The position numbers and the translations under genes are program-made. DNA of 64,000 nucleotides from Gnetum montanum (lineage: Eukaryota > Streptophyta > Gnetopsida > Gnetales > Gnetaceae), in assembly GCA_015680685.1 (NCBI GenBank), contig MNCI01010828.1, forward strand, positions 690,009-754,008. Reading direction: 5' to 3'. The notes beneath the pieces were generated by a model. The model was not told where the DNA came from. It saw only the letters and a list, made by a program, of their open reading frames with translations, and searched no databases. Each line of letters starts with the position of its first letter. Position 1 is the first letter of the stretch. This document shows positions 24,511 to 36,280 of the stretch, piece by piece.

Positions 24511-27500
24511 CTATGCATCTCCCTTGTCACCACTGTCTCCCGTATCTCCCAGCTCAACCTCTACTTTGAGGAAATCATCCTCATAGCGGCCACCCTTTGC
24601 ATGAGGGACCTTTTCGTGAGGGTGGCCCTCCTTGTGAGGCTCTTCAGTAGGGGGTTGCTCACCACAGCATTGACCATGTTTATCACGCTCTGTTTCCTGT
24701 AAACCCTCTTCATGAGGACCGCCACCTTCGTTAGCTTCACCCTGCTAAGGATTCTCCTCAGGTTGTTCCTGCGATCAGACATGACACACGTATTAACATC
24801 GTCATCAAAACTAGGTATGAAAAAAACACAATAACACTACAACTTAGATGTGATGGTCCTGCATCGGTAGAAAAAGGGACTTGTTCTAAGCCAACCCACA
24901 AACGTTGCATAATTTCATCCTTGGTAAGCTCAGACCAAACCCCATCTCCTAGATTAGCTCCGGCCTTGACCTTCCCCTGCTCCACAGGAGTCCATCAGGG
25001 TGGTTCAGGGAAGAAAGAAGGGACGGTAGTCTCATCCCCAGGAAGAGTTATTTTCCTTTCAGGAGAGGCACTCACCATCACTTGCTCCTGGAACTTCTCA
25101 AATGCCCTGGAAGCACCAATAACGTCAAGGAATAGCCGAAGGGACTGAGACTCAACGACAGAATCACTGTAATATAGATGATAGAAAGCGCTTTCCTGTT
25201 TATAGACATGTTTATGGTCTTTCTACGTCTACCCCATTCTTGGATACTTGCGCTAAAGTCCTTCTAGTCTTGGTTTTTCTGAGCTAGGAGATCCATCTGC
25301 ATCTGCTGCTTGACCAGTTCATGACTGGTCTGGACACTGTTCCTGACGACCGTCCAATAATGGGCATAGTTAACAACAGCTGTCCACCAGTCCTCATTGT
25401 TAGTTCCCTAGGCTTGCAGGAATTCATTCCGCGACCTCAAATCCCCAACCTCGTTACTTAGAGCCACCATCTCCTTCTCCAACCTTTGCAGTCTCTTCCA
25501 AAGGTCTTCGTTTACACTTTGACATCCCCATAAGGAGTGAGTCGAGCGTATAGCACATTTACACATCTCATCATAAATTTTGTGTGGCACGACGGTCGCT
25601 TCCGATGGGGGTTCGGTGGTGTCTAAATCAATAGGCTCTAACGGATCCCATCTCAAGTGAGCTCCTAATAACATAAAACGGTAGTTAGGCATAATTAGGT
25701 AGCGTAATGCCACAATAGAATAACCTCTGTGTAATGATTGTAACATACTGGCTTCAGGATCAATTTGCTCTAAGTGACCAATCATATCTTGGACAACGCC
25801 CTCCATAAAGGCAAATTTATTAGGAAATTCGTCCCAAGATCGAGTCGCCACTGTTGACAAGTGTATGCCCTGGTCACCTGTTACGCAGAACAAATTCCAT
25901 ATAAAGACATAACTGAGACATTATGATAACCAGTACAACCTTTAGAAGTTGTCTAGAGTCTAGTATGCTGTAAAAGTTAATTTCACTGAGTGACAAACCA
26001 CTTACCTTTTCCAGTCCCAACCGAAAGGACTTTGGTATCCTCCATTGCTACTTCCTCTTCACAAGCAGGAGCCTGTGTGCCGCTCGCCTTATTGACTGGG
26101 GCCCCTTCTCCGTGCCGCAAGACTATAGCCCCTGTTTTAGGGATCAACTATTCCACAACCTTCTCCTTCGCTGTCATACGACATAGTTAGTTAACACAGG
26201 ATTTCACTCTTACTCAAAAACTATTACGCTACGTGACAACATCTTAACGCAACATAACCATGAACATTAACACACTTCTCTACTTACCGACTAGAGGATT
26301 ACTCCTCTGAAATCTGACCTATATCTTCTTCCTCACACCACCTGCTGATTCGGTAGGTTTCTCGGTCAGACAAGGCTTCTTCTGTGGCACTGATGAATCC
26401 ACTATTTCAGTTGCCAGGCGCTTGCCCCTCGACACATCGCTGGTGTAAGAGGGGAGAGCCCCATCCATGCTGTCTTGACCCCACATTCGAGGCGTCGCCA
26501 TATTTCTAGTCGTTACTGACAATGACTCCCCAAATCCTTCAGGAGAGTCTTGCGACTGGATAGTGCCGAAAACATGGGAAATCCATGATTTGGAAAGTTG
26601 GTTGTGGTCTTGTTGCACTAAGACCCCATTCCTTTGGACTACCAGAAATTCGGCAAAACGTCGAAAGCAGGCTATGAAGAAGGCAAAATGCTCATTGAAA
26701 TGGGACTCAAGATTCTTGCGAAGCTTGACCATTTCAACGTGCAAGCCTTCAGCAAAATAGCTTGCCTAATTGAACCAAGTCCCCTCCTTCATGACCTCTT
26801 GCATAATTCGTGCTTGTTCTATGGTGAGGAATCTCCCTTGTGAGAGTGTCTTGGGGAAGGTTCGGGCCTGAAAAAGGGGGTAGATAGTATGGACCACCTC
26901 CAACTCGATCCTATCAGCGGGGATTACCTTAACTTCCTTCTTAACCCCTAGCCACTCCTCTATCTCTTGCTGGTACTTGGAACTCCTCTTTGACTTTTCC
27001 TCTATAGGAAAGCTATTGGAGGGAACGCCAAAGAGATCAGTGAACAGCTAAGCGTCGATGTCAAAATTTACGCACAGGTTATGCACGCGTATGTAGAGAC
27101 GCTCAGCTTCTTCACTGAAGGAGTTGACTAGGGTCAACATTTCACCTACAGTAACATCAGGGATTATGGCCAAGAACAGGTCCATCAGTCCAGCCTTCCG
27201 AAGGTAATTGGTTAACACAACTGGGGCCACTCTATGGCCAAGCCAGTGTTGCATCTCCTTTATATCACCATAACGGAAGAAGAGACTGTTTGCCTCGTGA
27301 CTAGAAGCCATGATCGTAATCTCCCATGATTCCCTGACTGCTAACATAAAACAATAGTTAACCCAAGGTAACAAAAATGAGACAACTTCATACATCATCA
27401 CCAGCTGATAACATTGATACAATTCATCATCATAATAAAGTTTACCAGGCCCGAATGGTAAAGGAAACGGAGAAATTTTCCTTTGCACGTCTGCAACGGT

Positions 27501-28415
27501 GAGGGGAGGATACAAAGTCCACTCCCTATCTAGCCATTTGAGTTTTTTGCATTTGGAAAAGAAGTCAGCATAGCGGGTAGGGTATTCTGGGATTTTGAAT
27601 GCCAGTTGTCCCATGACAGCGGCTCGTACATTGCTGATAGAAGTGAATTCCCTTATAGCCCTTTCGGTCAATGACAATGTATCATTATCGCCCAGGAGAC
27701 CGTTGTCATTGATGAAGAATCTACATCACTGAATATAGGAAAACTCTTTATGCTCAACGTAAATTTAAACAATAGTTAGCATATTGCCACATATCGAAAA
27801 GACACAAAAAGAAAAAACTTACCCGCCTGCATAATGCATGGTACCATGTGGATTCTGGAAGTAGGTTGTGAGATGACAGGCCATGAACAGAGTGTTATAG
27901 GCATGATAACAGTTAAACTTGGGCATCTCTCAGATCCAGCTCAAATGCCTCAAACCTCTAGTGCTTTGTTCGCGGTCTTGAACTCGCACAGTTTCAATCG
28001 TGTCATCAGATAGGAATCCCAAGACTCTCTGTGTTGAACCAACCAGTAGTGTCTTTAAAATAGCAGTAGCTACATCGCCTAGTAGATATGACCAGATGAT
28101 TACGCTGTAATTATGAAGCGAAAACTACAAGAACTCCCGTGCGCCCCTTCGGAACCACACTGCCTCCTCCTTTATACGAGCATGAGGAGGAGGAACATTT
28201 GTCGCAGGAACATGCATGCAACATAGAATGCCCACGATGTCCAAAACGATTAGGACAGGCTTTAACATAATTCTATATAATAAAAAAAATGCATTACTAT
28301 TAGAAAAACCATTTAGAAATAAAAATCCATTACGCGACATTAGGGTTCTCCTGATTCCCAGAAAATTACAGATTTCATTGGAAACACGTGGCCATAATCG
28401 CCCAAACCCTTGCAA
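24511..28415 (-). pseudogene. Unrecognised multi-exon gene, antisense inside the Tat element
   Basis: I do not recognise the protein. Exons that join in frame (minus strand): A, 28415 or nearer, to 27823 (donor gtaagt); B 27720-26288 (acceptor gatgtag, donor gtaagt); C 26170-26006 (donor gtaagt); D 25877 to about 24850; E 24768-24511 (acceptor atcgcag), ending TAG. A-B, B-C and C-D keep phase; the D-E donor is unclear, and D has one single-base shift near 25,230. The product would be roughly 1000 residues: B carries WLDREWTLYPPLTVADVQ and WLGHRVAPVVLTNYLRK; D has a coiled-coil-like stretch (LWKRLQRLEKEMVALSNEV); E is Glu/Gly/His-rich. Stops are nearly all TAG (28127, 27050, 26768, 26321, 26150, 25410, 25266, 24747) plus one TGA. 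Intron retention is expected because the gene is antisense to the element RNA. A plant mobile-domain protein or a Tat accessory ORF are possible alternatives. Confidence 0.75.
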
Positions 28416-29540
28416 CAGCTCAGGTCTGTCTCTAACAATGACAATGAAAGAAACACTGCGTATTACTCTAGCGTAACATGCAACTATTATGGGAGTAAAG
28501 AAAAAGAAAATAGAACCCTAATTATGCTACCCATAGGTACAATACCTAGATTTTTCAATTATACACTACGTTCGCTCAGTATTACTCAAAGTTACCTAAA
28601 CCCTCATAAAAATATAAAATCTGTCTCTAAGAGTAATATAAAAAGCCACAATAGCTCAGTCCACATGAACAGATATTAACGCTCGACGCTACATGCACAT
28701 TCAAAATAAATACAACTACGACGCTGCAGCAAACATAACAATAGTGCAAAAGGGTGGACGGCTACTTACCGGTTAAGCGGAGTAACTTCCCGAGCCTCGA
28801 CTCTAGCCTGCGAAGCCCTTTGCAAACTCTCCTGCACTTCATCAATCTTAGCCAGTTTGGCATTCTTTCCTTTGACCTTTGGTGCCATAGTTGCAATCGA
28901 ACAAAATCTTTGCAAAATCATCTGTTCACGCCTTGCTCACGCTCCCGTTCTGCTATAGCTAGATCCAAATTCACGATATCTATAACCTATTTTGAGTATG
29001 AACCACTAGTTTATAAAAAAAATGCTTGAAACTAACTAATTTTTTTCTGCTCGATCGATGCGGAACTTTCCCGAAATGCTGGTGTCAGTATGACATGAAA
29101 CACGAAGATCAGGGCATTAATTTCATAGATATCGTGTGAATTACGGTCCGAAATGACCCTAAACTAATACATAGTTTATCACCTCATAATCCAACTACAT
29201 TAATTACGGTCTATACAAAAATTCAAATTTCACAACACGCTAGACACGCCACGTTGCATCTTTCATCTTATTTCATATGCTAGCATCTAGGAAGCCTAGC
29301 TCGTCATTTTTTCACAAGCTATGCATATTTGTAATGGTCAACTAAGACCTTAAACTGGAAGCTTCTCTAATACGCAACTTTGACGCAAAGAAAAACAAAC
29401 TCTTATTGTCCAACAAATTAGCAGAAAAACAATGTAACAACTTCCATTTTTGGCATTTTTGCAGGGCAATTCGTAAATGGACGCAGCTTTATTTGCACCC
29501 TTAGCGTTAACGGGCCCATATGGGGAGACCATTAGATAGC
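28416..29540. other. Spacer between antisense gene and RT in the Tat element
   Basis: No domain seen. It could hold the promoter and 5' exons of the antisense gene. Isolated units of the minisatellite (gtccgaaatgaccctaaac, about 29142) occur here. Confidence 0.5.
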
Positions 29541-30340
29541 TTAATTATACATTGATAGAAACAGACCCTTTCCTTTGTGATGCAACCATAGCAACATCAA
29601 AAATATCCCCAGATTGGCCAGAACATCTGGCCCGAACTCTAGACCTGGAAGCTGGTGATGTGATCGAGGACCCTGTCAACGAGGTCCTTGTGGTTACGCA
29701 CAAAGGCAAAAGTAAAACTCTTAGGGTTAGCTCCCTCCTAGACCAGTAGACACAGAGTGGCATAACGCAAGTGCTCCAAGATAACACTATTGTATTTGTG
29801 TGGTAGTACGAAGACATGCCAGGATTAGACCCAAGATTAATACAACATAACATAATCTTAGACCCACGCATCAAAGTAATTAGATAGAAGGCACAGAAGA
29901 TTAAGCCAGAAATCGTGCTAGCAGTGCGTAATGAAATCACCAAGCTGTATCAGGCTGGTTTCATTCACACGGTTGATTACTCAGACTGGGTGTCCAACAT
30001 CGTAGTTGTTTCTAAGAAAATGGGAGGCATACGCATCTGCATAGACTTCTGGGATCTGAACAAAGCTACGATTAAGGACAATTTCCTGTTACCGAGTATC
30101 TACTGTTTGGCATTGGTTTTCGCACTTAAAAAATGTAGGTACTATCTTTTCCATTGTCAAGTCAACATAATTTGCAAAAACAATGTTCTATGGGCTATCT
30201 CAAACAACTTGTATCGGAGTAGTAGGATAGCTCGCTAGAAAGCTATCACAACTAAATTCGATTTACATTATGTTGGCCAATCATCTACCAAAGATTAGGC
30301 TATAGCTGACCAACTAGCGACATCGCCTATTAACGATCAA
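29540..30340 (+). pseudogene. Truncated Tat reverse transcriptase
   Basis: The N-terminal part is recognisable: YEDMPGLDPRLIQ (about 29.81 kb), KPEIVLAVRNEITKLYQAGFI (29.90-29.97 kb), SNIVVVSKKMGGIRICIDFWDLNKA and DNFLLPSI (30.0-30.11 kb). The palm with the catalytic Y/F-x-D-D, the thumb and the first RNase H are missing. After about 200 bp of unrecognisable sequence the text resumes in the linker before the second RNase H (AIADQLATSPINDQA, about 30.30 kb). Stops at 29747, 29804 and 29885 replace expected Gln codons. Confidence 0.85.
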
Positions 30341-30840
30341 GCTACGATAGAGCCTTGTATCAACATGCCTTGAAGTGAGGTTATACTTCGATGGAGCTTC
30401 AACTACTAGAGGTTGCAGTGCTAGCACTGTTATTGCGCTTTCCCTTGAGGATGTGTGTCCACTGGCTTACCGCCTGGCCTTCCCTTGTACGAACAACGTG
30501 GCAAAGTATGAGGGGCTCCTGAGAGGATTGTTGACAGCCAAAGAACTCAACATTCAACACCTGGAAATCCGAGGCGATTCAATGCTTGTCATCAATCAAA
30601 TCACAGGAGTCTACAACCCTACTACGATATGGCTAAAGATCTCCTGAAATAATTTGTGACAATCGATGCCCAACACGTGCCGCGTAATGAAAACGCTATG
30701 GACGATGCACTGGCCACATTGGCACTAAACGTGCCACCACACTTGTTTACCACTTGGCCCACTTTAATGATGAAATGTATAGATCCTGTCATTCAAGCAG
30801 CACAAATATCTTCATTAAATGTAGGAGGAACACCAGAATG
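30341..30840 (+). pseudogene. Archaeal-type RNase H (second RNase H of Tat elements)
   Basis: EVRLYFDGASTTRGC, CTNNVAKYEGLLRGLL and HLEIRGDSMLVINQI give the D-E-D catalytic residues of the duplicated RNase H that defines the Tat lineage. A frameshift follows near 30,645, then the C-terminal RNENAMDDALATLA. It would degrade RNA in RNA-DNA hybrids. Confidence 0.88.
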
Positions 30841-30849
30841 ATATGACAA

Positions 30850-32135
30850 CATTAAGACTTACCTTCTGCATGGCAAACCACCACACAAGATAACACATGC
30901 ACAAAAAGATGCAGTGTGCAAGTGTGCCAGGAAATATGTCATNATAACACATGCACAAAAAGATGCAGTGTGCAAGTGTGCCAGGAAATATGTCATCATC
31001 AGATACAGTACTCTCTATAGACACTCTTTTGATGGGGTATTGCTAACCTGTATTAATAATGACCAAGCACAACGAATAGTTAGCAAAGTCCACGAGGGGT
31101 TGTATGGAGGACACGTAGCCCCATGAGCCATGGCCACTAAGATCAGACGACTAGGGTACTATTGGCCATACATGGAAAAAGATTGCCTTACCAAAGTTAA
31201 GACGTGTGACACATTTCAGCATTATGCAAACCTAATACACATGTTGCCAACCAAGTTGCACACTACACAGATTACTTGGCCATTCCAACGATGGGGACTA
31301 GATATCATAGGTCCCATCGCGCCTAAGTCTTTCGCAAGACATATCTTCATTATCACCGCCACTGAGTATTTCACGAAGTGGGTTGAGGCTGTCCCCCTAC
31401 AGAAGATTACATCTCAACAGGTTTGCCATTTCATCTTAGACAATATAGTAACCAGATTTGGGCTCCCTATGACTATTGTAATCGACAACGGGCCACAATT
31501 TAGTAGTACCGAAACTAAATCTTTTTACGACAATCTTGGTATCAAGAAATATTTTTCTTCACCCTATTACCCACAACAAAATGGTCAAGTAGAAGCAAAA
31601 AAACAAGGTAATTATTAATATACTCAAGAAGATGCTCAGCAACAACAAGAAACAGTGACATGAAAAAATCCTCTACATGCTATGGGCGTATCGTACGACG
31701 TGCAAGACAGCTACAGACAGGATGCCCTATAGTCTAGTCTATGGATCTGAAGTAGTGTTGCCCTTGGAATTATAGGTTCCCTCATTGCAGATGGTCCTCT
31801 CCACAGTTATAAATGAGAATCAACACAACGAGTCTAGGATCATGAATTTAGACTCAGTGGAGGAGAAGTGCATCCAAACGCTTGATACCATCAAAATATA
31901 TCAGGACAAACAAAGACAGAAGCACCAGCACAATCTGCATCAACAACCGATCAAGAAAAGAGACTTAGTTCTCAAGGCCATTCGTGAACTAGTAGGAAAA
32001 TTCTCTACAAACTGGGAAGGCCCTTTCTTGGTCATTGACGCATATGGTAACAAAGCATTCAAGTTAGCGGATATCGATAGCAACGAGCTACCAAATCGAG
32101 TGAATCATCTGTATCTAAAGTGGTACAACATCTAA
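30850..32135 (+). pseudogene. Tat integrase
   Basis: The zinc-binding N-terminus reads VHEGLYGGH and CDTFQH (second Cys of the expected C-x2-C lost). The catalytic core has D in WGLDIIGPI (about 31.29 kb), D in IVIDNGPQF (about 31.48 kb) and E in NGQVEAKK (about 31.59 kb), so the triad is present. A one-base shift near 31,600 moves the frame; the rest (KMLSNNKKQWHEKILYMLWA, GSEVVLPLEL, then KRDLVLKAI and FSTNWEGPFLVIDAYGNKAF) ends NHLYLKWYNI with a stop at 32135. In-frame stops at 31126 (TGA) and 31772 (TAG) fit C-to-T changes. Confidence 0.9.
30890..30996. repeat. Exact 53-bp duplication around a single N
   Basis: 30890-30942 and 30944-30996 are identical, with one N (30943) between them. 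This looks like two contig ends joined without collapsing their overlap and not like a biological repeat. Confidence 0.9.
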
Positions 32136-32169
32136 GCATCGACTCAGCTCAAATGCAAGGTAACAAATG

Positions 32170-32466
32170 TCCACTACGACATAAAACTAGCAAAGTTGTA
32201 CACATCCGCTACAATGTAAAACTGGCATTTCTCGCACGCGTCCACCAAGATGCTAAACTAGCAAAGTTTCTGACCGTCCACCATGATGTGAAACTGGCAA
32301 GGTAAGCATACGTTTGCTGAGATGCTAAACTAGCACAAACTTGTCCCTGGGGCATGACATAAAACTGACACCCATAGCGCAATCTGTTAGGACCATAAAC
32401 TAGCTCTTCCACCATCCGCTATGATGTAAAACTAGCAGGTTTCAGTTTGCCCAGACGTTAAACTAG
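32170..32466. repeat. 36-bp tandem array after the integrase
   Basis: About eight copies of a tccgctatgatgtaaaact/agcaa unit, starting at 32170, 32205, 32241 and 32277 and so on. The array runs into the assembly gap, so its real length is unknown. Tandem arrays in the 3' part are known for Tat/Ogre-type elements. Confidence 0.85.
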
Positions 32467-32893
32467 NNNNNNNNNNNNNNNNNNNNNNNNNNNNNNNNNN
32501 NNNNNNNNNNNNNNNNNNNNNNNNNNNNNNNNNNNNNNNNNNNNNNNNNNNNNNNNNNNNNNNNNNNNNNNNNNNNNNNNNNNNNNNNNNNNNNNNNNNN
32601 NNNNNNNNNNNNNNNNNNNNNNNNNNNNNNNNNNNNNNNNNNNNNNNNNNNNNNNNNNNNNNNNNNNNNNNNNNNNNNNNNNNNNNNNNNNNNNNNNNNN
32701 NNNNNNNNNNNNNNNNNNNNNNNNNNNNNNNNNNNNNNNNNNNNNNNNNNNNNNNNNNNNNNNNNNNNNNNNNNNNNNNNNNNNNNNNNNNNNNNNNNNN
32801 NNNNNNNNNNNNNNNNNNNNNNNNNNNNNNNNNNNNNNNNNNNNNNNNNNNNNNNNNNNNNNNNNNNNNNNNNNNNNNNNNNNNNNNNNNNNN
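32467..32893. other. Assembly gap (427 N)
   Basis: Unknown bases inside the 3' region of the Tat element, beginning within the 36-bp array. Confidence 0.99.
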
Positions 32894-33594
32894 TCTGTTA
32901 TGTTTCATAGGTTACTTGTTATGACAGCGTTGATCGAGAATACATTCATTAGAAGGTGAGGTGTTACGGTGTTCTGAAGTGGCTACTCAGACTAGCCTAG
33001 CTACTTGGGAGTGAAAACCCTACCTCTCCCTCCACAGGATACCTTACTTTGTTTTCCCCCTTCCCTTATCCTTACAATTGTCTCTACCCTCTTCTCCGCT
33101 TGTATAGAATGTGAGCATTGAGTCAATTATTTTGAATCATCATGTCCATGAACAGGCGTAATGCAACTCGCCTTGTGGAATGCAATTTGCATTTTCAAAA
33201 AAAAAAGAAAAGAAAGGGGACAAAGCTTGATAAAATGGATGTAAAACAACTCATCCAAGCCACGCGGACGTAACACAACTTGTCTGCGCAAGCCCTTCAT
33301 TTACAGTATGACGATATAACCTTTCACAAATACATTAGTGAAAAGATGTAATGACTTGTTCGCAAAAGCTTCATGTTCACGTATTTGAGTCTTCCCCAAA
33401 CCTCCCTCCTCTCACTTCTATAAAATCCCTCTTATGCTTTCTTCCTTCCCCTGCCTTTGCACTTCCATGTTTGACAGAGCAACATTTGAGCAATCTCCGA
33501 CGAACGCTGTTGGTGCCTTTATTTCTCTGGTGTTTCGTATTCTTTGTCAATGTCTTTCGGGCAAGCCCTCTAAATGTCAACAAAGCGGGGCCAT
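32894..33594 (+). other. 3' non-coding part and polypurine tract of the Tat element
   Basis: No domain is visible. The purine-rich aaagcggggccat (33582-33594) directly before the 3' LTR is the likely plus-strand primer. Confidence 0.6.
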
Positions 33595-35146
33595 TGAAAC
33601 ACCGTGAAAATTTCGAGGCATCAATGGTTCAACAAAATCTAGTGATTCAAGCAAGGAGTCACGACAAGGCGTGGCATAGCAAGTTCCTTTTTTGGTTAAA
33701 GGTATATCCTACCACGCTGCGCAACACAACACAAATAAACTTCAGAAGACAAAACAAGGCGATGGGTGCACGGTGGCAAGCCTTCAACTTTGCAAGTTTT
33801 CTATATTTCGAAAATCTCAACTTCTAGCATATTACGCCATATTACGCAACATGGCGTAAATTCACATGACGCAGTGTAATGTCAGAAGGCAGTCCACCGC
33901 ATCATCAAAGATGGCAAATATTCAAGACTTCGACGACCCAGCAAAAATCTTAAGGTTCAGGCAATGATCTGCAGCATGCTGCTCATTTCAGCAAGTTTCC
34001 TTTCTCGGTTAAGGGGCCTATTACGCTGCATTACGTAGTGTGGCGTAATAAACCCGGGAAGGATTGATCAGAAACAAAGGAAGCATGGCGACAACACTTC
34101 AATTTTTTGCAGGTTTGCTATTTTACGCTGAATTACGCTATGAAGCGTAATCTAGCATGATGCAGCATAATCTAGCATGGTGCAGCGTAACACAAGCAAA
34201 GACAAAAATAGCATAATATAAGCATCAGCAGTTCATACGTCACGATACGCTCTCTAGCTCATTGCAGCATAATCAAAGAATAGCCTGTCGCTAGAGCCCC
34301 AACAAAAGTGGTTTACGACGCGTTATGCTTTAGAGTATAAGGCAGTGTGGCGTCGTAAGCTTCAACAGCAAACACATCAAGTCTATGGAATTTTGTAGGT
34401 TCAGGACATGCATAATCTAAACCACGTTTTTCTCTTGACCCTAATCTTATAAATATTCCAGTTGACAAAGATCAAAGGGTTGGCAAAAAATTTCTCCTAA
34501 GATTTGACAGATTTTCTCTAAGCGATTTTCCTTCCATTGGTAATTGTTGGCAACTTTTAGCAAGGATTGACAAGAGAACAAAGAGGATCAGTAATTGCAA
34601 GAATATCGAAGACAATTGGCAAGAACCTTTGGTTAGAAATAGCCAGTTGATGGACATTCTGCTTCGGGTCTGACCTCCTTGTACCCAGATCTGCTAGAAC
34701 AAGGTAGATTGACCTTTACTTGCTTCATCTTTGAATAGCTTTCTTGTGGTTGGCACGTGCTTCGCTTAAATCGAAGTCTACCTATAATCATTGTATCTAA
34801 TATATTTCGTTCATGAGTTGAATCCCAGATCTTGGGATTTCCTGTGTTCTAAATCTGATCTCTTGTGCCCTACTTATATGAATCTCACAAATCGCTTTAA
34901 ATTGATTACATCGTTTTCAGTTACCTTCGAAGTTAACAATATTATATCTTCTCATAAAGAACCATCATTTTAGCATTAAATATTGCAAAATTTTTACTGA
35001 TCAAGTCCCTGTCTGATCGACAAGACCGTTCAAGGCACCTCGGATTCATTTTTCTCCAGCATAGTCCTCGCACGGATCCAGGGTTAGAACTGTGTACACG
35101 GACTTTCGTTCGGTATTTCCAGCAACCGACGTTTTCTGTCGTTATA
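33595..35146 (+). repeat. 3' LTR of the Tat element
   Basis: 1552 bp, matching 18293-19829. It has a 21-bp duplication (aatctagcatgrtgcagcrt type, about 34150-34190) absent from the 5' LTR. It is followed by the target duplication taatc. Confidence 0.93.
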
Positions 35147-36280
35147 TAATCCATATGGAAGAACACTTGATTCAATAATTATAAGATATTACCTATAAAG
35201 ATCAAAGGGCTATGGATTTTAGTTTTCTTTTAAAAATGTTAAAATAGTCTATACACAAATGTTAAAGTAATGATGTTGAATCGAGTGGGAGCATTGCATA
35301 TATATTTTTAGAAAAGAAACCAAAGAAAATGAAGTGGATTAAGGTCTTATTGATTACAAAGGGTTTCAGAGAAAGAAAAAGAATGAATTTTTGATAAACT
35401 TTTTTTTGCAAAATTTGAATAAGGATTCCTTTTAATAATTATGGCCTTGGTAGCATACTTATATTCAAAATTACATTGTATAGATGTCAAACTACTTTTT
35501 TAGATAGAAATTTAAACAAAAAAATTTAGATTGTCTATCTTGAAGGATTTGATAATGCAATGAATATATGTACGTATGGGAACTAAAGAATCCAACAAGA
35601 GGCTTCCTGCCAATAATATCTTGAGTTTAAGGAAATGTAAAGGTTGTTAAATTTTTATTTATTTATTCTAATGAAAATGCTTCATTGCCTATTTCATTTA
35701 AGAGTAGTAGGAGAAAAATTGATTTTCTTAGTGCTTTATGTTGATATATTTTATTAGCAACATTGACATAAACCTTCTTTAGAAAACCAAGTCTCTTTGA
35801 AATTGAAATTCACTAAGAGAGAAACCCTGAATGCAAAGCTGAAATACAGTCTTTCTTTCACCTTCACCTTTATTAATAACTAGATTCTTATTTATGTAAA
35901 GTTTAGGCGGGAGGCATAAATATAAGAATTGTAACCATCACCCTATTTCTTAGTGTAAATTGGCAGTTGCCTTCGTCTTTCCCAAAACACTACTTTAAAC
36001 TCTCTCTCTGTATATACATAAAAATCATTTAAAGGAGACTGCGTACACAGGAGGAAGAACACAAAAATCATTAAGTTTTTTAACCCCTGAATGCGTGGGA
36101 TGAGTGTGCATTTTATTGGCATCGATGGAAGACCACGAACAAGGGACATGCTTCACGACGTGCCAGAGATGCTAGACCATAAATTCAACTTTCAAAGTTC
36201 AAATTACAGAAAAAAATAAAAAAAATAATAATAACACGTTTGATTCGATTCTGCCATCAAATTCTAATAGACTTTGCATC
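35147..36280. other. Spacer between Tat element and the phytocyanin gene
   Basis: AT-rich, no coding or repeat signal recognised. It may contain distal promoter elements of the phytocyanin gene; the Tat 3' LTR ends 1.28 kb before its ATG. Confidence 0.5.

Larger units (their letters stand above)
18293..35146 (+). mobile_element. Tat-type Ty3/gypsy retrotransposon, 16.85 kb, with antisense gene
   Basis: LTRs 18293-19829 and 33595-35146 both begin TGAAACAC and end GTTATA. The pentamer taatc occurs immediately before (18288-18292) and after (35147-35151), an exact target-site duplication, so both borders are secure. Internal order: primer site, gag-protease (plus), minisatellite, antisense multi-exon gene, truncated RT, archaeal-type RNase H, integrase, 36-bp repeat array, assembly gap, polypurine tract. 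A second RNase H of archaeal type and an extra antisense gene are features of the Tat lineage. Here the antisense gene sits between protease and RT, while published cases I know of lie between integrase and 3' LTR. The element cannot move by itself because most of the RT is missing. Confidence 0.93.

Noticed and set aside
33351-33827. 158-codon open stretch near the Tat 3' LTR as a gene
   Set aside because: It runs across the LTR border at 33595, and the same LTR sequence at 18293 is not preceded by it. Composition is random-like.
8030-35151. Endogenous pararetrovirus (caulimovirid) origin of the pol sequences
   Set aside because: True LTRs, primer sites, target duplications and integrase are present and movement-protein sequence is absent, so these are LTR retrotransposons.
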